This document shows, piece by piece, positions 35,823 through 48,110 of a stretch of 64,000 nt of DNA. This DNA comes from Poa pratensis (lineage: Eukaryota > Streptophyta > Magnoliopsida > Poales > Poaceae). The DNA lies in NCBI GenBank assembly GCA_947311845.1, contig CAMZMU010000052.1, positions 135,090,919 through 135,154,918 of the forward strand, given 5' to 3'. Below the pieces are notes generated by a model. That model ran no database searches. It saw nothing but the letters and a program-made list of their open reading frames with translations, and had not been told where the DNA came from. Both the position numbers and the translations under genes were made by a program. Position 1 is the stretch's first letter, and every line of letters starts with the position of its first letter.

Positions 35823-37030
35823 TCACAACTGACCGCCTCGCACTGAATGATCTGGATCATTTCCCCTGACACTCTTGCTGCTGAAGCACGACTTGCCACT
35901 GGGCGGCAATCTCTTCATCGGCACAGAGTCTGTGGTGTCCTGCAATGCGCGCCGGTTGGGCACAGAGTCTGTGGTGTCCTGCAATGCGCGCCGGTTGCGG
36001 CCCCGTCCATTGCTGTTCTCCCCGCGGCACCGCCTTGACGTGCCAGCATCACCAGCGAGGAGGCCACTCTCCCTGGCTGCAATCAGCTCGTCTTCCATCG
36101 TGGACTGCAGCACGTCAGCAATGGACATCCGGCTGTCGCAGTGCAAGTTCGACGATGACGATGAACACGCTGTCTTCATCGGAATGCCTTCTTCTCTGAT
36201 CTCAGCTATGCCTGCCTCCTCCATTCTCTCTGGACCATGATCATCACCATCGACACTGCCGCTACCAATGTCCTGCTGCCCTTCACACATGTTTTCCAAG
36301 TCATCCATCACCACAACCACCTCATGCGTGCTTCTCCCACTCTGGCCTGGGGCACACAGCTCTGGCTCCGGCGACACCTCACCAGCAGCAACGAACGTAA
36401 TGTTGGAGCGGCAGAGAGGGCAATTGGAATGCGACTTCAGCCACGTGTCAATGCATTGCTGGTGGAAGGCATGGCTGCATTTCGGCAGCAGCCGGAGGCT
36501 CTCCCCATCATGAAACTCGCCAAGGCAGACCGAGCAGTCCGTGGTGTGGACGAACCCATCGCCGCGCTTGTACTTGCACATCGTGATCTTGTTGATAAGG
36601 GTCTCGTCCAGACCGCTCGACGGCGAGACATTCCACGATTCTTGGCTCCTGGACTGTGCGTGGCCGCTCCCACTGCTGCCGCTGCCACTGTTTCCACCGC
36701 CGCGGGCACTACCACCAGAGTTGGAGCCAAAAAATCTCCCCCTGAGGGAGCTGAAGGTGCCGCAGTACTTGGAGATGAAGGTGTAGTAACTGACAAGGAG
36801 GAAGGCGGTTGCTAACACACCAATGATTGCAATGACAAGCGGGGAGAAGACATGGCTGGAGGAGTCGTCCGGGTTGGGGCCGGCGAGGTCGAAGGGCGGC
36901 GGGGAGGGAAGATGAAGTAGCACCACTGGGGGCAGTACATGCTACACAGCCCCTGGGAGCAGTCCCTGGTTGGCTCGTAGGGGACCCAGGTGGGCTCTGT
37001 CCCGATAATTGCAGGAGGTGAAGAAGCCAT
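35823..37030 (-). CDS. ATL-type RING-H2 E3 ubiquitin ligase, one frameshift
   Basis: A single-exon gene for a membrane-bound RING-type ubiquitin ligase that would pair an E2 enzyme with substrates. From the ATG at 37030 the order is a Cys-containing N-terminus, a hydrophobic membrane segment ([20 protein letters not shown]), a Gly/Ser-rich linker, the GLD motif, and a RING-H2 domain. Its spacing, C-x2-C-x15-C-x-H-x2-H-x2-C-x10-C-x2-C, fits the ATL family exactly, with Pro before the third Cys and Trp after the sixth ligand. The frame breaks once at 36901-36904, where four G (C in the gene) stand where five would keep one frame of about 402 aa. This is either a sequence error or a recent mutation. 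Without the N-terminus, an ATG at 36926 would still give 367 aa including the membrane segment. A 13-residue tandem repeat sits near the C-terminus. Confidence 0.88.
35921..35998 (-). repeat. 39-bp tandem duplication in the RING gene
   Basis: Two near-identical 39-bp copies encode [17 protein letters not shown] repeats. The length is a multiple of three, so the frame is kept. It is likely a recent replication-slippage event in a disordered tail. Confidence 0.85.
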
Positions 37031-37768
37031 TGCCTCCTCCTCCTAGCTCCAAATCTTGGCAGCTGCTGCAGCAGAAGGCAAAGAGGTGAAGAAACTGAGA
37101 CAGATGTTAACTACCTCACTGTCACTCAATCCGGGAGTAACTGAGTGTTCAAGTACTAGCAGAGGATCTCTATGAGTTTCTGGGGCAAATCATTGCGAGA
37201 ATGAGAGGAGGGAAGAGGACAGGTGAGGCTCTGTGTATGTGCCCGATCCATGGCACTTTCTCGAGGTTAGGAGATGGGAATTGTGATGAGAGGATGGGGG
37301 AGAGAGATCAGATGATGCCACTGGCTGATGGGATCTTTTGGAGGGACTAGGGGGAGAGAGAGGGAGAGATTGTCTGCAAAGCAAAGTGAAGGGTGGTGGA
37401 ATGGTGGTTGTTGGGGCCTTCTCTGCTTTTGTTTTTGGTGCTGCGGCCCTTCTTTCCTTTTCTTGTCCTTTGGCCTGCTGCTGATGCTCCTCTCCTCTTT
37501 AACTTCCTTGGTTCCTTTGCCACACACGACAGGAGAGAAAGAGAACATGTCTACTGGATATGATATAACATAGGAACAGGAAACATGAACGTAATATAAC
37601 TCGCCTCGAAGGGTGGGGCATTGCTGCATCAGCGTGTACCCTACCAGCACAATCTTTTATTACAGAGTTTCCAAAGAGAATGGCAATCGAATCTCTTGAA
37701 TTCTCCCAGCCTGACAACTCAATGAGGTTCTTGTCTTGTGTATTCTATCTTTCTCATTCTCCCCTATG
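37031..37768. other. Upstream region of the RING gene
   Basis: Purine-rich on the plus strand (CT-rich in the gene's sense), with gagagaga tracts at 37290-37370, a composition common in grass 5' leaders. No TATA box could be placed with confidence. I see no other gene. Confidence 0.5.
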
Positions 37769-37777
37769 GACCTAGAA

Positions 37778-38994
37778 GGGGTATATACAGTTGTAATCCC
37801 ACAACTTGTACCCGATGTACATTTTAGTCCCACATGTTGTAAAACGTGCATACTAGTACCACAACTTGCGTTGCCAAGGCTAATTAGTCCATTTAGTCCG
37901 AAACATGCCACGTCAGACACCGATTGGACGAAAAATTTGCACTTAAGTCCTGCAGAGTGAAGAAATTTTTGCCCCGAGTCCTTCCGAGTGACAGTTAGGA
38001 TTTGGAGGCATATTTACATTTCAGTCCTCCCCAATCTGAACCCTCAGTTGGCTCTCCCTGCGGCGATGGTGAGACGATTCGTGGGTGCGCTGGTGGGTGA
38101 AGCGCTCGTGAAGTAGGCGGGTGGCGGCGCCGTCGTTAGAGAGGCCGCGGAGGGTGTCGGCACCGGCGTCAGTGAGACCTAGTGAGACCGCGGCGGGTGG
38201 TGGCGACGCCGGGGTCAGCGTGGGATGCAGGCTTGGATTGGAGTCGCCCCGAGCTGCCATGCTGCTTCCGCCACCTCGACGCGCTACTGCTCGATGCCCG
38301 GACCTCGACCGCGTCGCCGCGATGGCAACGGCCACGAGGACGCAGGTTGATTCTGCTCTGCCACGCTCTCGGCTCTGTTTTGTTGAAGCTGCTATGCCAT
38401 GGTGTGCTCTGTTTGCTTTCGGCCCCGTCGCCATCGTCGGCGCGTCGGCGCAGTCGAGGTCGGGGCGTCGAGCAGTAGCGCGTCGAGGCGGTGGAATCAG
38501 CATGGCGGCGGAAGCAGCATGGCAGCTCAGGGCGGCTCCAAATTCAGCATGCATCCCACGCTGACGCCGGCGCAGCCACCCTCCGCGGCCTCACTATTAT
38601 CGGCGATGCCACCCTCCGCGGCCTCACCGACACCAGCGCCGCCACCCGCCTACTTCACGAGCGCTTCGCACACCAGTGCGCCCACGAATCGTCTCACTAT
38701 CGTCACCGGGAGAGCCTAAGTGGGTTCGGATTGGGGAGGACTGAAATGTAAAAATGCCGTCAAATCCTAACTGACAGGCGGAAGGGCTCGGGACAGAAAT
38801 TTCTTCTACTCTGATGGACTTAAGTGCAAATTTTTCGTCCAGTCAGACCAGTGTCTGACGTGGCAAGTTTCAGACTAATTGGACTAATTAGTCCAGGCAA
38901 CGCAACTTGTGGTGCCTAGTGTGCTCATTTTGCAACATCTGGGACTAAAATGCACATCGGGTGCAAGTTGTGGAACTAAAACTGTATATACCTC
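37778..38994. mobile_element. Fold-back MULE with arms of about 600 bp
   Basis: Flanked by the 9-bp duplication gacctagaa (37769-37777 and 38995-39003). The left end ggggtatatacag pairs with the reversed right end gaggtatatacag, and the similarity continues almost to the centre, so the whole 1.2 kb is a long inverted repeat. The inner part is GC-rich, with several overlapping frames, none supported. It is non-autonomous and would be moved by a Mutator-type transposase. Transcripts could form a long hairpin. Confidence 0.85.
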
Positions 38995-39003
38995 GACCTA
39001 GAA

Positions 39004-41094
39004 TGACAAGGTGATACGATTCTCATCTTGTCATTGATTAGACGTCTTAAAGCAAAAGTCTGCCCTAATTCCAAAGTAATCTGATCAAAGAGATTTAAGG
39101 GGACATTTAATGCTTTGCTAACTGTCAAAGCAGTAACTTTCATCAAATCCTAGCTGCTAACCCTTCACTGTCCTTGAAGACTCTCCCTAAACGATACGGT
39201 TTTTCTCTCTTCAAGCAATTGGAGACAATGATTGCCAGCACTACTAATTTGACAGCTTTCTTCACACTTACTTCTCCCTTACTGACACCAACCCTGTGGT
39301 TGTGTCAACTTAAGCCTTAATTGGCTTGCATAGGTACTGCCCTCTTCTATTTCTTCGAGTGAAAGGACAGTGTCAACTAAATTCAGATGGAAATTTGGAT
39401 TGTCAATCAAAATTCACGCATAAAACTATAGTTAGCGGTATGGACATGCCTGTGGGAATAGGTTCAATGGAAGGTTTGTTGGACAGCAGGGTCATCCTTT
39501 TCTTCTCCAGCAGCATGGCCACACAAATAGCGATGACTTTTACAACTATGACCCTTACAAGGTTATTTTTTTATAAGAAACCTCGTCATGTTTGGGAAGT
39601 TACAGATTTTAATTTATATCACTCTTCTTAACTTTGGCCTTAAAATTTCAACAGGAATAAGCATACTGCAGTACAGAACTACATAGAGCATTGCTCGGAA
39701 AAGATTTCTCCCCTGGATGAGAAAATTGCCATGATTAAATAGATTATATAAAAGGAAAAAAAACTCGATCAACATGCACTAGTACCCATGGCATTTTTAA
39801 TTAGAAAAAGAAACTACCATGATCACACCCGAGAGAGGCGGGCACTCGTGTTTCTAGCCAACTGAGCATCTCTCGGTTCTCATGAAATAGACTATATAAG
39901 GAAAATCATCACGAAACAAGGTGAACAGCTTAGATAAATCGATTCTGACTTGGCAGGATGATCTTTAGTTTGCTAGAAGAAAAAAAAGACTTTGACATTA
40001 TGAGGTAGAAAATTTACATTGACCTAATCTGAGGAGTAATTGATAACCACAGAGGACAAACGTAAATCTATACTACCCAGAAAAATAAATGTACTGAAAT
40101 TTAGGGGAGATGATGCTTTAACTGGACTACTGGTCTATTTACTAGTTGTTGCTACAAATGAGTTCCCATTTTTCTGAAACGTTACAGGACAGTATTACTT
40201 CAATTTTGATAAAAATTAATTGTTAAAGTAAGTTGCAACTTGCATTTGCAGTGAGTATTAGAAAACAGTCCATAGGCCTCAGTGCTAATGCAAAGTCCAG
40301 AATAAAGCTTCAAAAAGTATTGAACTAGATTTTTCAGAGTCTAGGAAGCTTGCAATTGGGAGCTCTTGTTCAGCTTGCCAGTGAAGCCATCATGCTTTGG
40401 AATTCAAGGAGCAGCCAACAGGATCATTAGCAAGAAATGGGACTGGGATTCTTTACTACTTGGTGTGCAGTAGATGCTTTAATCTTAACATATGATGTCA
40501 TCCTAGTAATTCACACCGACGACTATAATTGAGTTATTACTGCCTACCATAAGTGTAAATATGCTAGTGAAAACAAAACAAATCCTTAGCTGCGGACTAC
40601 GGTGTACTATGCATAAGCAAAAAGTAGTAAAGTTTAGTGTATTGTCTATTGATTGTGAGTGGCTTCAATTTTTTTTTTACTGTTTCAGATTTGTGTCCAT
40701 TGAATGATAACTTCTAATGAAACGACCAGAGATGAGAACTATTGCAGAGATTGGCAGGGAAACCAACGACTGAAATTACATTTAAAGGATGGAGCATCTA
40801 ACATAGCAGGTTCGTGACAAAGTGCAGATAAACTTGTTACTGAAGACTCAAGTTTCAGTAGGAACAAATCTAGCATCTGGGCTTTCCATTCTCCAAATGT
40901 AATACCTATGGAGACAAAAAAAATCTTAGCTATTGCAGTTGTGAAGGGTGATCCATACATCCAATAGTTACTTCATCTATGGAATTCATTTTGATGGCCC
41001 TGCCTTGATGTTTGCATGCTGTGGCCTGACGATCAGTTGCCTTTGTTTTCTCTGTTTCTCACAAGAAACTTAGGAATTTATTCTTGGTTTCTAC
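39004..41094. other. No gene seen
   Basis: About 2.1 kb of AT-rich DNA. Frames are short and unrelated to known domains. Confidence 0.6.
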
Positions 41095-41096
41095 TA

Positions 41097-41239
41097 CCTC
41101 CGTTCCGAAATATAAGATATTTTTTCTGATCCGGATGTACCTATACCTATTTTAGTGTAGATTCTGATTCACTCATTTCAGTCCGTATGTAGTCCATACT
41201 GAAATATTTAAAACATCATATAATTTGGAACAGGGGGAG
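41097..41239. mobile_element. Stowaway MITE
   Basis: Flanked by TA. The left end ctacctccgttccgaaat and the right end (reversed) ctccccctgttccaaatt match the Stowaway terminal type. It lies downstream of the ribonucleoprotein gene. Confidence 0.75.
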
Positions 41240-41793
41240 TAATAATCTAAATCGGGGGGATTTCCCCTTCTAGACAGAAAAAAAAAAGTAACAGAGAAAA
41301 TATTATGAAATGTTCTAAACACCTAATTGCCTCAAGCTGATTGGCGAGCTATGAAATATTATGGTGAATTGAATCCAAAATCAGGAAACTACAAGTATCT
41401 CAGCAGCAGAGCTCATGGTCATGACGAAGTACAAATAAGTACAGACCATTACAATAAACACATGACTCGTAAATATTGAAGCAAGCTACTCAAGGACAAT
41501 GTTTCACCTTGATTAGAGCTAATAGCCTTAGTCCCTGTTGTCCTTAGCAGCATCGAGTCAGAAACCGATCTGCAGTCTTTGGTTACAATTACCACCTCTA
41601 CTCTGTATCTACAAGAAAAAAGGTACCATATCTGAATTTTTGCCAAATACTACGTTTACTAAGAAAAATGATAAATATGCTAGTCATGCAATAGGTAGCA
41701 TAAAAAAAGCTCCTACCTGTACAATGAGTTTCCGCGTCTCCACTTTATCAATAAGGCTACCTCACCTTTCTCCCAGCACAGCACTATATTAGA

Positions 41794-43737
41794 CTATTCA
41801 TGTTTATCTTCAGCTTCATCCTCGCCAATGTTATCAACCACCACAGCTTCTGCCTGTTCATTAACTTTTACACCTTCAGCTTCACCATCAGCCTTTACAA
41901 CTTCCTTATCCTCCCGCCATCTCAGAAGAACGGGCCTTCCCATAAGTTCCTATCAAACAAAGAAATAGAAACTTAACCACCGCAGTGATTAATGTTCTTG
42001 TAGTCTAACACCTCTTCTTCCACTTGGTTTTAGAATTATGAAAGAAAATAGGCCAGAAGACTCGTCTTATCATCTAATCGTGCAGTAAAAAGATCGTCAC
42101 TCGAGCAAGGGACCTTGTAATGCTATCTGGTAAAGCATTTCAACGCTGCTCCAGAGAGCAATTTTATCCTAGAGTGTAGAACTTGAACAGATTCATAACA
42201 ATATGGAAAAGAATTACACAATCTAAGTGACAAAGGAGGCATGCTAATTGCTCATTAAAAAAATGAACATAAGAAAACAGTATAGATTTCTAAACTATAG
42301 ACGATGAAAATCTTTGCATCAAGCATGACAGGTTAAACATCATTTCAGATTTAATTTATGAGTGATCACCTTTCCATCGAGTTCACTGATAGCTGTCTCT
42401 GCTTCCTCTTTCGTTCCAAAAGAAACAAAACCATATCCAGCTGACTTTCTATCATCGAAGACTATATTAGCAGAAACTGGATTAAACTGTGAGAAAAACT
42501 CCTTCAGATCGTTAGACCTTGCTTTCCATGCAAGATTGGACACATAAAGCTTGTACTTCGCCACGATTATTTCTGGAGATGGAGGTGAAGCAGGTTTTCT
42601 GAAGCTCTTGGAAAACTCCACCTTGATGGTCCTTCCCATGACCTCCTACAAAGGATTGTGATGCAGAAACCAGTGTAAGAGATTTGTGGATATGCCTTTT
42701 TTTTTTGCCGGGAATGCCGGTATCTTATTATTTGGGGGAACCTCAAGATTTCAGAATCTTAATGATAAAATCTCAAAAAAAAATACCTCAGTTACCAGAC
42801 TGATAGGTTGTGCTAAATTCAAGAATGCAGTAAGATTGTAGGAAAATATATCCCCTTTGTGAAGTCTATCATGTAATATTCACAAAGCTTCTGAAATTAT
42901 TTAATCTATGCATATTTCATAAGACAAATGTGACTCTGCCCAAGCATATTCCTGAAACTGTAAGTTCTAGCATCAGTACCATTTCCAGTCGAAGGCATGT
43001 GACTGTGAGAGCAATGAACACATGAAAACAATGGTTGCAGCCATCTTTCACTTGACATGTATAAACAACATTTAACCGCATATTTTTGTAAGGTACTCCA
43101 TCAAGAAACCGTAAACATTCAGGCGCATTTGTCGAAAGATAGCATGGCGCAACACAAACACCATCAAGAAACCGTAAACACACTCACGTGTTCGTTGAAC
43201 TTCTCCACGGCCGCGGCCGCCTCTTCGGCCGTCGACATGGTGACGAACGCGAACCCCCTCTTCCTCCCATCCTTCAGCTTGATAACCTTGGCCAGACAAA
43301 CAAACAAAAAAATCGTGTCAGAAACGCGCGCATAACTACAGAATCCATAAGAGCAACAAGGCAATCGAGCTGGAACGAATGACCGTGGCATCGTTTCTCA
43401 CCTCGACGTCCTTGACGACGCCGCACTCCGAGAAGAGCTTCTGGGTCTCGGCCGCGGAGAAGGTCCACGGCATGTTGCCCACGAAGAGCTTCCGCGGCGG
43501 CGGCGCCTTCGCCTGCTCCGCGTCCCCCTCGGCCTCGGGCTCGGGCTCGGGCTCGACGGACTGCGTCTCCGGGGGCGAGGAGGCCGCGACGGCGGCGGCC
43601 GGCAGGCGGAGGCGTAGGCCGGGGTAGGGGCGGCGAGGGGAGTGGAGGAGCGGGAGGAGCGTGGCGAACTGGGAAATGCGGGGCGCCGAGAGGGCCGCGG
43701 CGGCGTGGCGGCTGCTGCGCGCGAGGGAGAGCGCCAT
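41794..43737 (-). CDS. Two-RRM ribonucleoprotein, chloroplast cpRNP type
   Basis: Four exons, 43737-43402, 43286-43188, 42645-42370 and 41949-41794, with GT/AG borders, all splitting between codons, give 288 aa without a break. Residues 1 to about 60 are rich in Ala, Arg and Ser and poor in acids, as in a chloroplast transit peptide, and an acidic linker follows (EPEPEPEAEGD). RRM1 begins KLFVGNMPW (RNP2) and has KRGFAFVTM (RNP1); RRM2 begins KLYVSNLAW and has AGYGFVSF. The C-terminus is acidic. Proteins of this layout bind plastid transcripts and help in their stability, processing or editing; this role is inferred from the family. The start is chosen because it opens the transit peptide. 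A hAT element sits about 150 bp upstream of it. Confidence 0.92.
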
Positions 43738-43888
43738 TGGTGGCTCGCCGGAGGTTGCGACGCGGGTGGTTTCTGTCCCGAGGTTTGGGATTGGAGGGCG
43801 GCGACACTGCTGTCCTGTTCCTGACTGAAAAAACCCCGTCTTGTTTTGGTTTCGGATAAGCGAGCGTGGCTGGCGCCTGGCGGGATAA

Positions 43889-43896
43889 GGGAGGAC
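43889..43896 (+). repeat. Left target-site duplication of the hAT element
   Basis: gggaggac, repeated at 47728-47735. Eight bases is the standard hAT duplication length. Confidence 0.75.
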
Positions 43897-44345
43897 TCCA
43901 GGGTCCGGATGGCAATGGGTAATCGTTACCCGCAAACCCGACGGGTACCCGCCTTAAATGGGGAGGGTTTGGGATAGAAAAATACCCATGGGTCCGCTTA
44001 GCAGGAAAATCTTATACCCATCGGGTATGGCGGGTGCGGGCATGGGGGTGCCATACCCATACCCTATAACCCGCATACCCGGGAGACCCCACATGTTAGT
44101 GTGCTGGCCCCACCTGTCATCTGCTAACACAGAGAAGAAACCCTAGCCGCACCCCGCACAGCAGCAGCACACCCGCACGCGGCACGTGAGCACGTCCCCG
44201 TTCTTTTTCTCCCTTGCGCCGCAACCCGCAAACCCTCGTTCTTTTCCTCCTCTTCTCCCAGTCCCCATTCCCCTTGCGCCGCCGCCACCTCCCCTTGCGC
44301 CCCCTTGCGCCGCCGGTCCCTTGCGTCGCCGCTCCCAGGATAGAC

Positions 44346-47271
44346 ATGGATGGGAGCGAAGGCGACTCCGGCGAGAGCCCGGTCGAGGGGCAAGATGAGG
44401 CGAGCTTCCCGAGCCCCACACCGACGCCGCCTCCGTCGGCTGTGGATGCGACGCCCCTCCAGATTCCGCCGGCGGGAGGCGGAGAGCGGCTGGGCTTCTA
44501 TCTGGGCGCGCCGTCAAGCTCCAAGGCAAAGGGCGCGCGCGGTGGATTGCCGCCGACGGGCAGCGGCCAGAAGAGGGCTCGTACGCCCGCGGTTTCTTCC
44601 TCCGACGCCGGCCTCCCAGTCCAGAAGAAGGCGAAGAACAGGGCCACCGGCGACAAGCGACAAGCGGCGAAATCTCCCGTGTATGTGTACATGTTGTTTA
44701 GATGTAGCTGTTGTTGTTTAGATGTAGAGATGATTTAGCTAGTGTAGCTGTTGTTTAGATGCAGAGATGATTTTTCTATATGTTATTCATTTCATGCAGT
44801 GATACAAGCTGTAGTAGCCAAGCCCCATCAGGATCAGTGAATGAAATTTCAGATGATGAAGATGATGAAGATGAAGTGGTGGAGGTGAATGTTGCAGGAG
44901 CAGCTAGAGGAGCGTCACGCAGGCTAACTTCTAAAGTGTGGCTTGAGATGAAGAAGGAGTTTGTGAATGGAGAATGGAAAGGCATTTGCAACTACTGTCA
45001 CAAGGCGCTTAGTGCAGGATCCAAGAGTGGTACTAAACATCTGGCTGACCATCTGAAAATATGTACTCTAAGACAATTGAAGTTGAAAAGCAAGAGCGGA
45101 AAATCATTGAGTCAGTCTTCATTGAGGGTGACTGCCCAAGCTGATGGGAAGGTGAATGTAGAGACCTATACATTTGATCAAAATACTGCTAGAGAAGAGC
45201 TTGGTAACATGATAGTGCTGCATGACTACCCATTGAGTATTGTTGACCACGCTGGATTTAGGAGGTTTGTTGGTGCACTACAGCCACTCTTCCATCTGCA
45301 TACAAGGAACACTATCAAGTTTGTGTTTGTTCATGCATTATTTATACCTGCCATTCTCTTCAGTTTTGTATGATGAGCTAACCTTTGTATTTTTCTTTGT
45401 AGGCAGGATATAATAGCAAGACATGACAAGGAAAAAGCCAAGGCAATTGAGTACATGACAATGCTGCAGTCTAGGGTGGCTGTCACCACTGATATGTGGA
45501 CAGCTGACAGCCAAAAGAAGGGCTACATGGCTGTCACGGGTCATTTTATCGATGAATCATGGAAGCTGCGAAGTATTCTTATGGGGTATATATGCTGCTG
45601 TTTATAGCTGATGTTTATAGTGTTTATTGTTGTTGTTGTTTATAGTGTTTATAGCTGCTGTTTATAGTGTTTTTTGCTGCTGGTTATAGCTGATGTTTAT
45701 TGTTGTTGTTTATAGTGTTTATAGCTGTTGTTTATAGTGGTTATAGCTGCTGTTTATAGTGTTTTTTGCTGCTGGTTATAGCTGCTGTTTATTGCTGCTG
45801 ATTTGCTTTCTTTTATCTTGTTATAGGTTCATATATGTGCCAGCACCACATACCGGAGATGTAATAGCTGAACAGCTCCATGAAACATTGATGCAATGGA
45901 ATTTGGATGAGAAATTGATGACTGTGACAGTTGACAATTGCACATCGAATGACAAGGCAATTGATACTTTGATTGGGAAAATAGGGAAGTCCAAACTTCC
46001 CTTAGAAGGTACAATGCTTCACATGCGATGTTGTGCTCATATCTTAAATCTGATAGTAAAAGATGGATTAGATGCAATGAAATCTGCTACACACAATATT
46101 AGAGAAAGTGTTGGATATTGGACTGCCTCGGCCAAGAGAGTTGAGAAATTTGAGGAGATGGCTAGGTAAAAGAAAGTAAAAATCACAAACGCTATGAGAC
46201 TAGATTGTAAGACTAGGTGGAATTCTGTCTACATTATGCTTAACGTAGCTTTGCCCTATAGAGCTGTCTTCGAAAGAGCCAAAGTAGTAGACACGCAATA
46301 TGCGAACTTGCCTACTCCTGCTGAATGGGACTTTGCTGCTGATATTGTACCTAGGCTTAGTGTTTTCTATGAGATAACCACATTGTTCTCTGGTAGAGAT
46401 TATGTCACTGCCAATGAATTATTTCCTAAGATATGTGAAATCAAGAATAAAATTAGGCAGTGGACAAACTCTAAGGATTTGACTATCCAAGTGATGTGTG
46501 AATTAATGACAGAAAAGTTTGATAAGTATTGGAGTGATATCCAAGGGCTAATGGGCATAGCTACTCTACTTGACCCGAGATATAAGAGGCAGATGTTGGT
46601 TGCATGTTATGCGATGCTGCATGGCATTGAGCCAGCCTCTTATGAATGCATTTGCAAGGTTGATGTTGTTGTTGAGAACCTCCAAAAATTGATCAAAGAG
46701 TATGAAGTGGAAGAAGATGAAAATCAGTCCATTGCAGATCCTTCTTTGCCTTCAACGCCAGCTCCTGCCATTATGTCTTTCTTCCATGACATTGTAGCAC
46801 AACAAAGGACTGCAACAGCTAGAGTTCAAGGCGAGATAGAGCATTACTTGGCTGATGACTTAGCACCATTTACTGAAAAATTTGATGCATTAGACTGGTG
46901 GAAAGTGGCTGGTACAAGGTACCCAACACTAAGGAAGCTGGCAAGAGATGTATTTGCTATTCCAGTCACAACGGTTGCTTCAGAATCTGCGTTTAGTATG
47001 AGTGGCAGAATAGTGAATGATCATAGGAGCCGCCTCACTTCTAAAATGCTTGAGGTTTTGATGTGCTATCAGAATTGGCTTAGAAACAAGTACAAAGGTG
47101 AGTAAAATGATGCATTGTCTATCATTGATTTCATATGTCTATTCTTACTTATGCTTGTGGGTAAATAATGCAAATTTGTTTCTTGTAGATGCTCATATGG
47201 GTGAAGGCAGCTTCTGGACTTGTCTGCAAGACACACAAGAGAATGAGGACCCATGCATGACGGCCATATGA
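44346..47271 (+). pseudogene. hAT transposase, BED finger type, one nonsense codon
   Basis: Inferred exons are 44346-44680, 44800-45318, 45403-45585, 45827-47097 and 47189-47271; they sum to 2391 bases, exactly 797 codons. After a Pro-rich, basic N-terminus comes an acidic stretch and a BED zinc finger (CNYCHKAL, then HLADHLKIC). The RNase H-like domain follows (TTDMWTADS, VTVDNCTSND, HMRCCAHILNLIVKDGL), and the C-terminal hAT dimerization region (FAIPVTTVASESAFSMSGR). The only break is a TAA at 46167-46169, one base from a CAA glutamine codon. The reading frame resumes without a shift. If the stop is a sequence error, or were read through, the protein would be complete. Family: plant Ac-like / zinc-finger BED transposases. 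Confidence 0.88.
45590..45826 (+). repeat. Imperfect tandem repeat in hAT intron 3
   Basis: Iterations of tgctgtttatag and tgttgtttatag fill most of the intron and end before the acceptor at 45826. Confidence 0.8.
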
Positions 47272-47429
47272 GAGCAGCGGAGCTTCAAGCTTGATGGAGA
47301 TGGAGCAATGCAGCTTCTTTGTCTTAAATGAATTTGTTGTCACGGTTCATTAGTGTTTGTTGCTGGACATGTAAGACTTGTATGATTTGGTGTGATGTTT
47401 GTTGTGTTGTTTGTGAACTTGTTTGATTC

Positions 47430-47580
47430 GGTGAACTTGTAGTTGAATTGTTGCTGAATATTTGCTGTCAATTTGTTGCTGAATATTGCTATCAATTTGT
47501 TGCTTATAATTACTGTCAATTTGCTGCTGAAAATTGCTGTTAAATGTTGTTGTTATATGCTGCTGAAAACTGCTGCTAAA
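47430..47580 (+). repeat. Tandem repeat in the hAT 3' region
   Basis: Repeats of the form aatttgttgctgaatattgct, diverged. It lies between the gene end and the right subterminal region. Confidence 0.7.
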
Positions 47581-47735
47581 AATTGGCGGGTACCCGGCGG
47601 GTGGCGGGTATGGGGAAATTCTGTACCCGCCGGCGGGTACGGGTGCGGATGGCGGGGCGGGTAGAAGGTGCGGGTGCGAGTATGGGGATGCCAAACCCAC
47701 ACCCGAACCCAACGGGTGCCATCCGGAGGGAGGAC

Positions 47736-48110
47736 GGCGATGGTTTGGGTTTGTGGTCGCGGCCGGGCACCTCGTGTTTCTCTCTGGGCCTCCGTGGGCC
47801 TTGCGATTATCTTTTTCTAGCTTGCGTGGAGTAACACTGCCATGTTTTAAACCCAAGAGTTAACACCACTGCGTGTTTAAGCCCGATGCAGGTGAGAAAC
47901 TTCAGAACAAACCATGGGGATGCTAATTTTCGCACGTGCGATTGATCGCACGTTTTCCGATTAGGAAACTGATCACTATCCTAATATGGTGCATGCGGAC
48001 TGACGTGCGGGTCTCTTCCTCTGTCCCTTTAATTACACATAATCTCCTGGCTAATTTTCTAGTGCTGGCGGGATGGAGTTAGTGATTTAATGCATGCATG
48101 CACTACATGA
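47736..48110. other. Displaced upstream region of the ribonucleoprotein gene
   Basis: By the 8-bp duplication this DNA was next to 43888 before the hAT insertion, so it probably holds the original promoter of the minus-strand ribonucleoprotein gene. No clear TATA box is seen. Confidence 0.45.

Larger units (their letters stand above)
43897..47727 (+). mobile_element. hAT transposon with a near-intact transposase
   Basis: A 3.8 kb element between copies of gggaggac. The ends share tccggatggca in inverted orientation (left at 43904, right ending at 47727); the left end has an extra tccaggg. Subterminal regions are full of cgggtacccg-type motifs on both sides, as hAT subterminal repeats often are. 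It contains one five-exon transposase gene. Insertion was into the upstream region of the ribonucleoprotein gene. Confidence 0.82.

Noticed and set aside
38021..38720. Several long overlapping frames on both strands in the GC-rich core of the fold-back MULE
   Set aside because: They mirror each other because the region is an inverted repeat; no domain is seen and composition explains their length.
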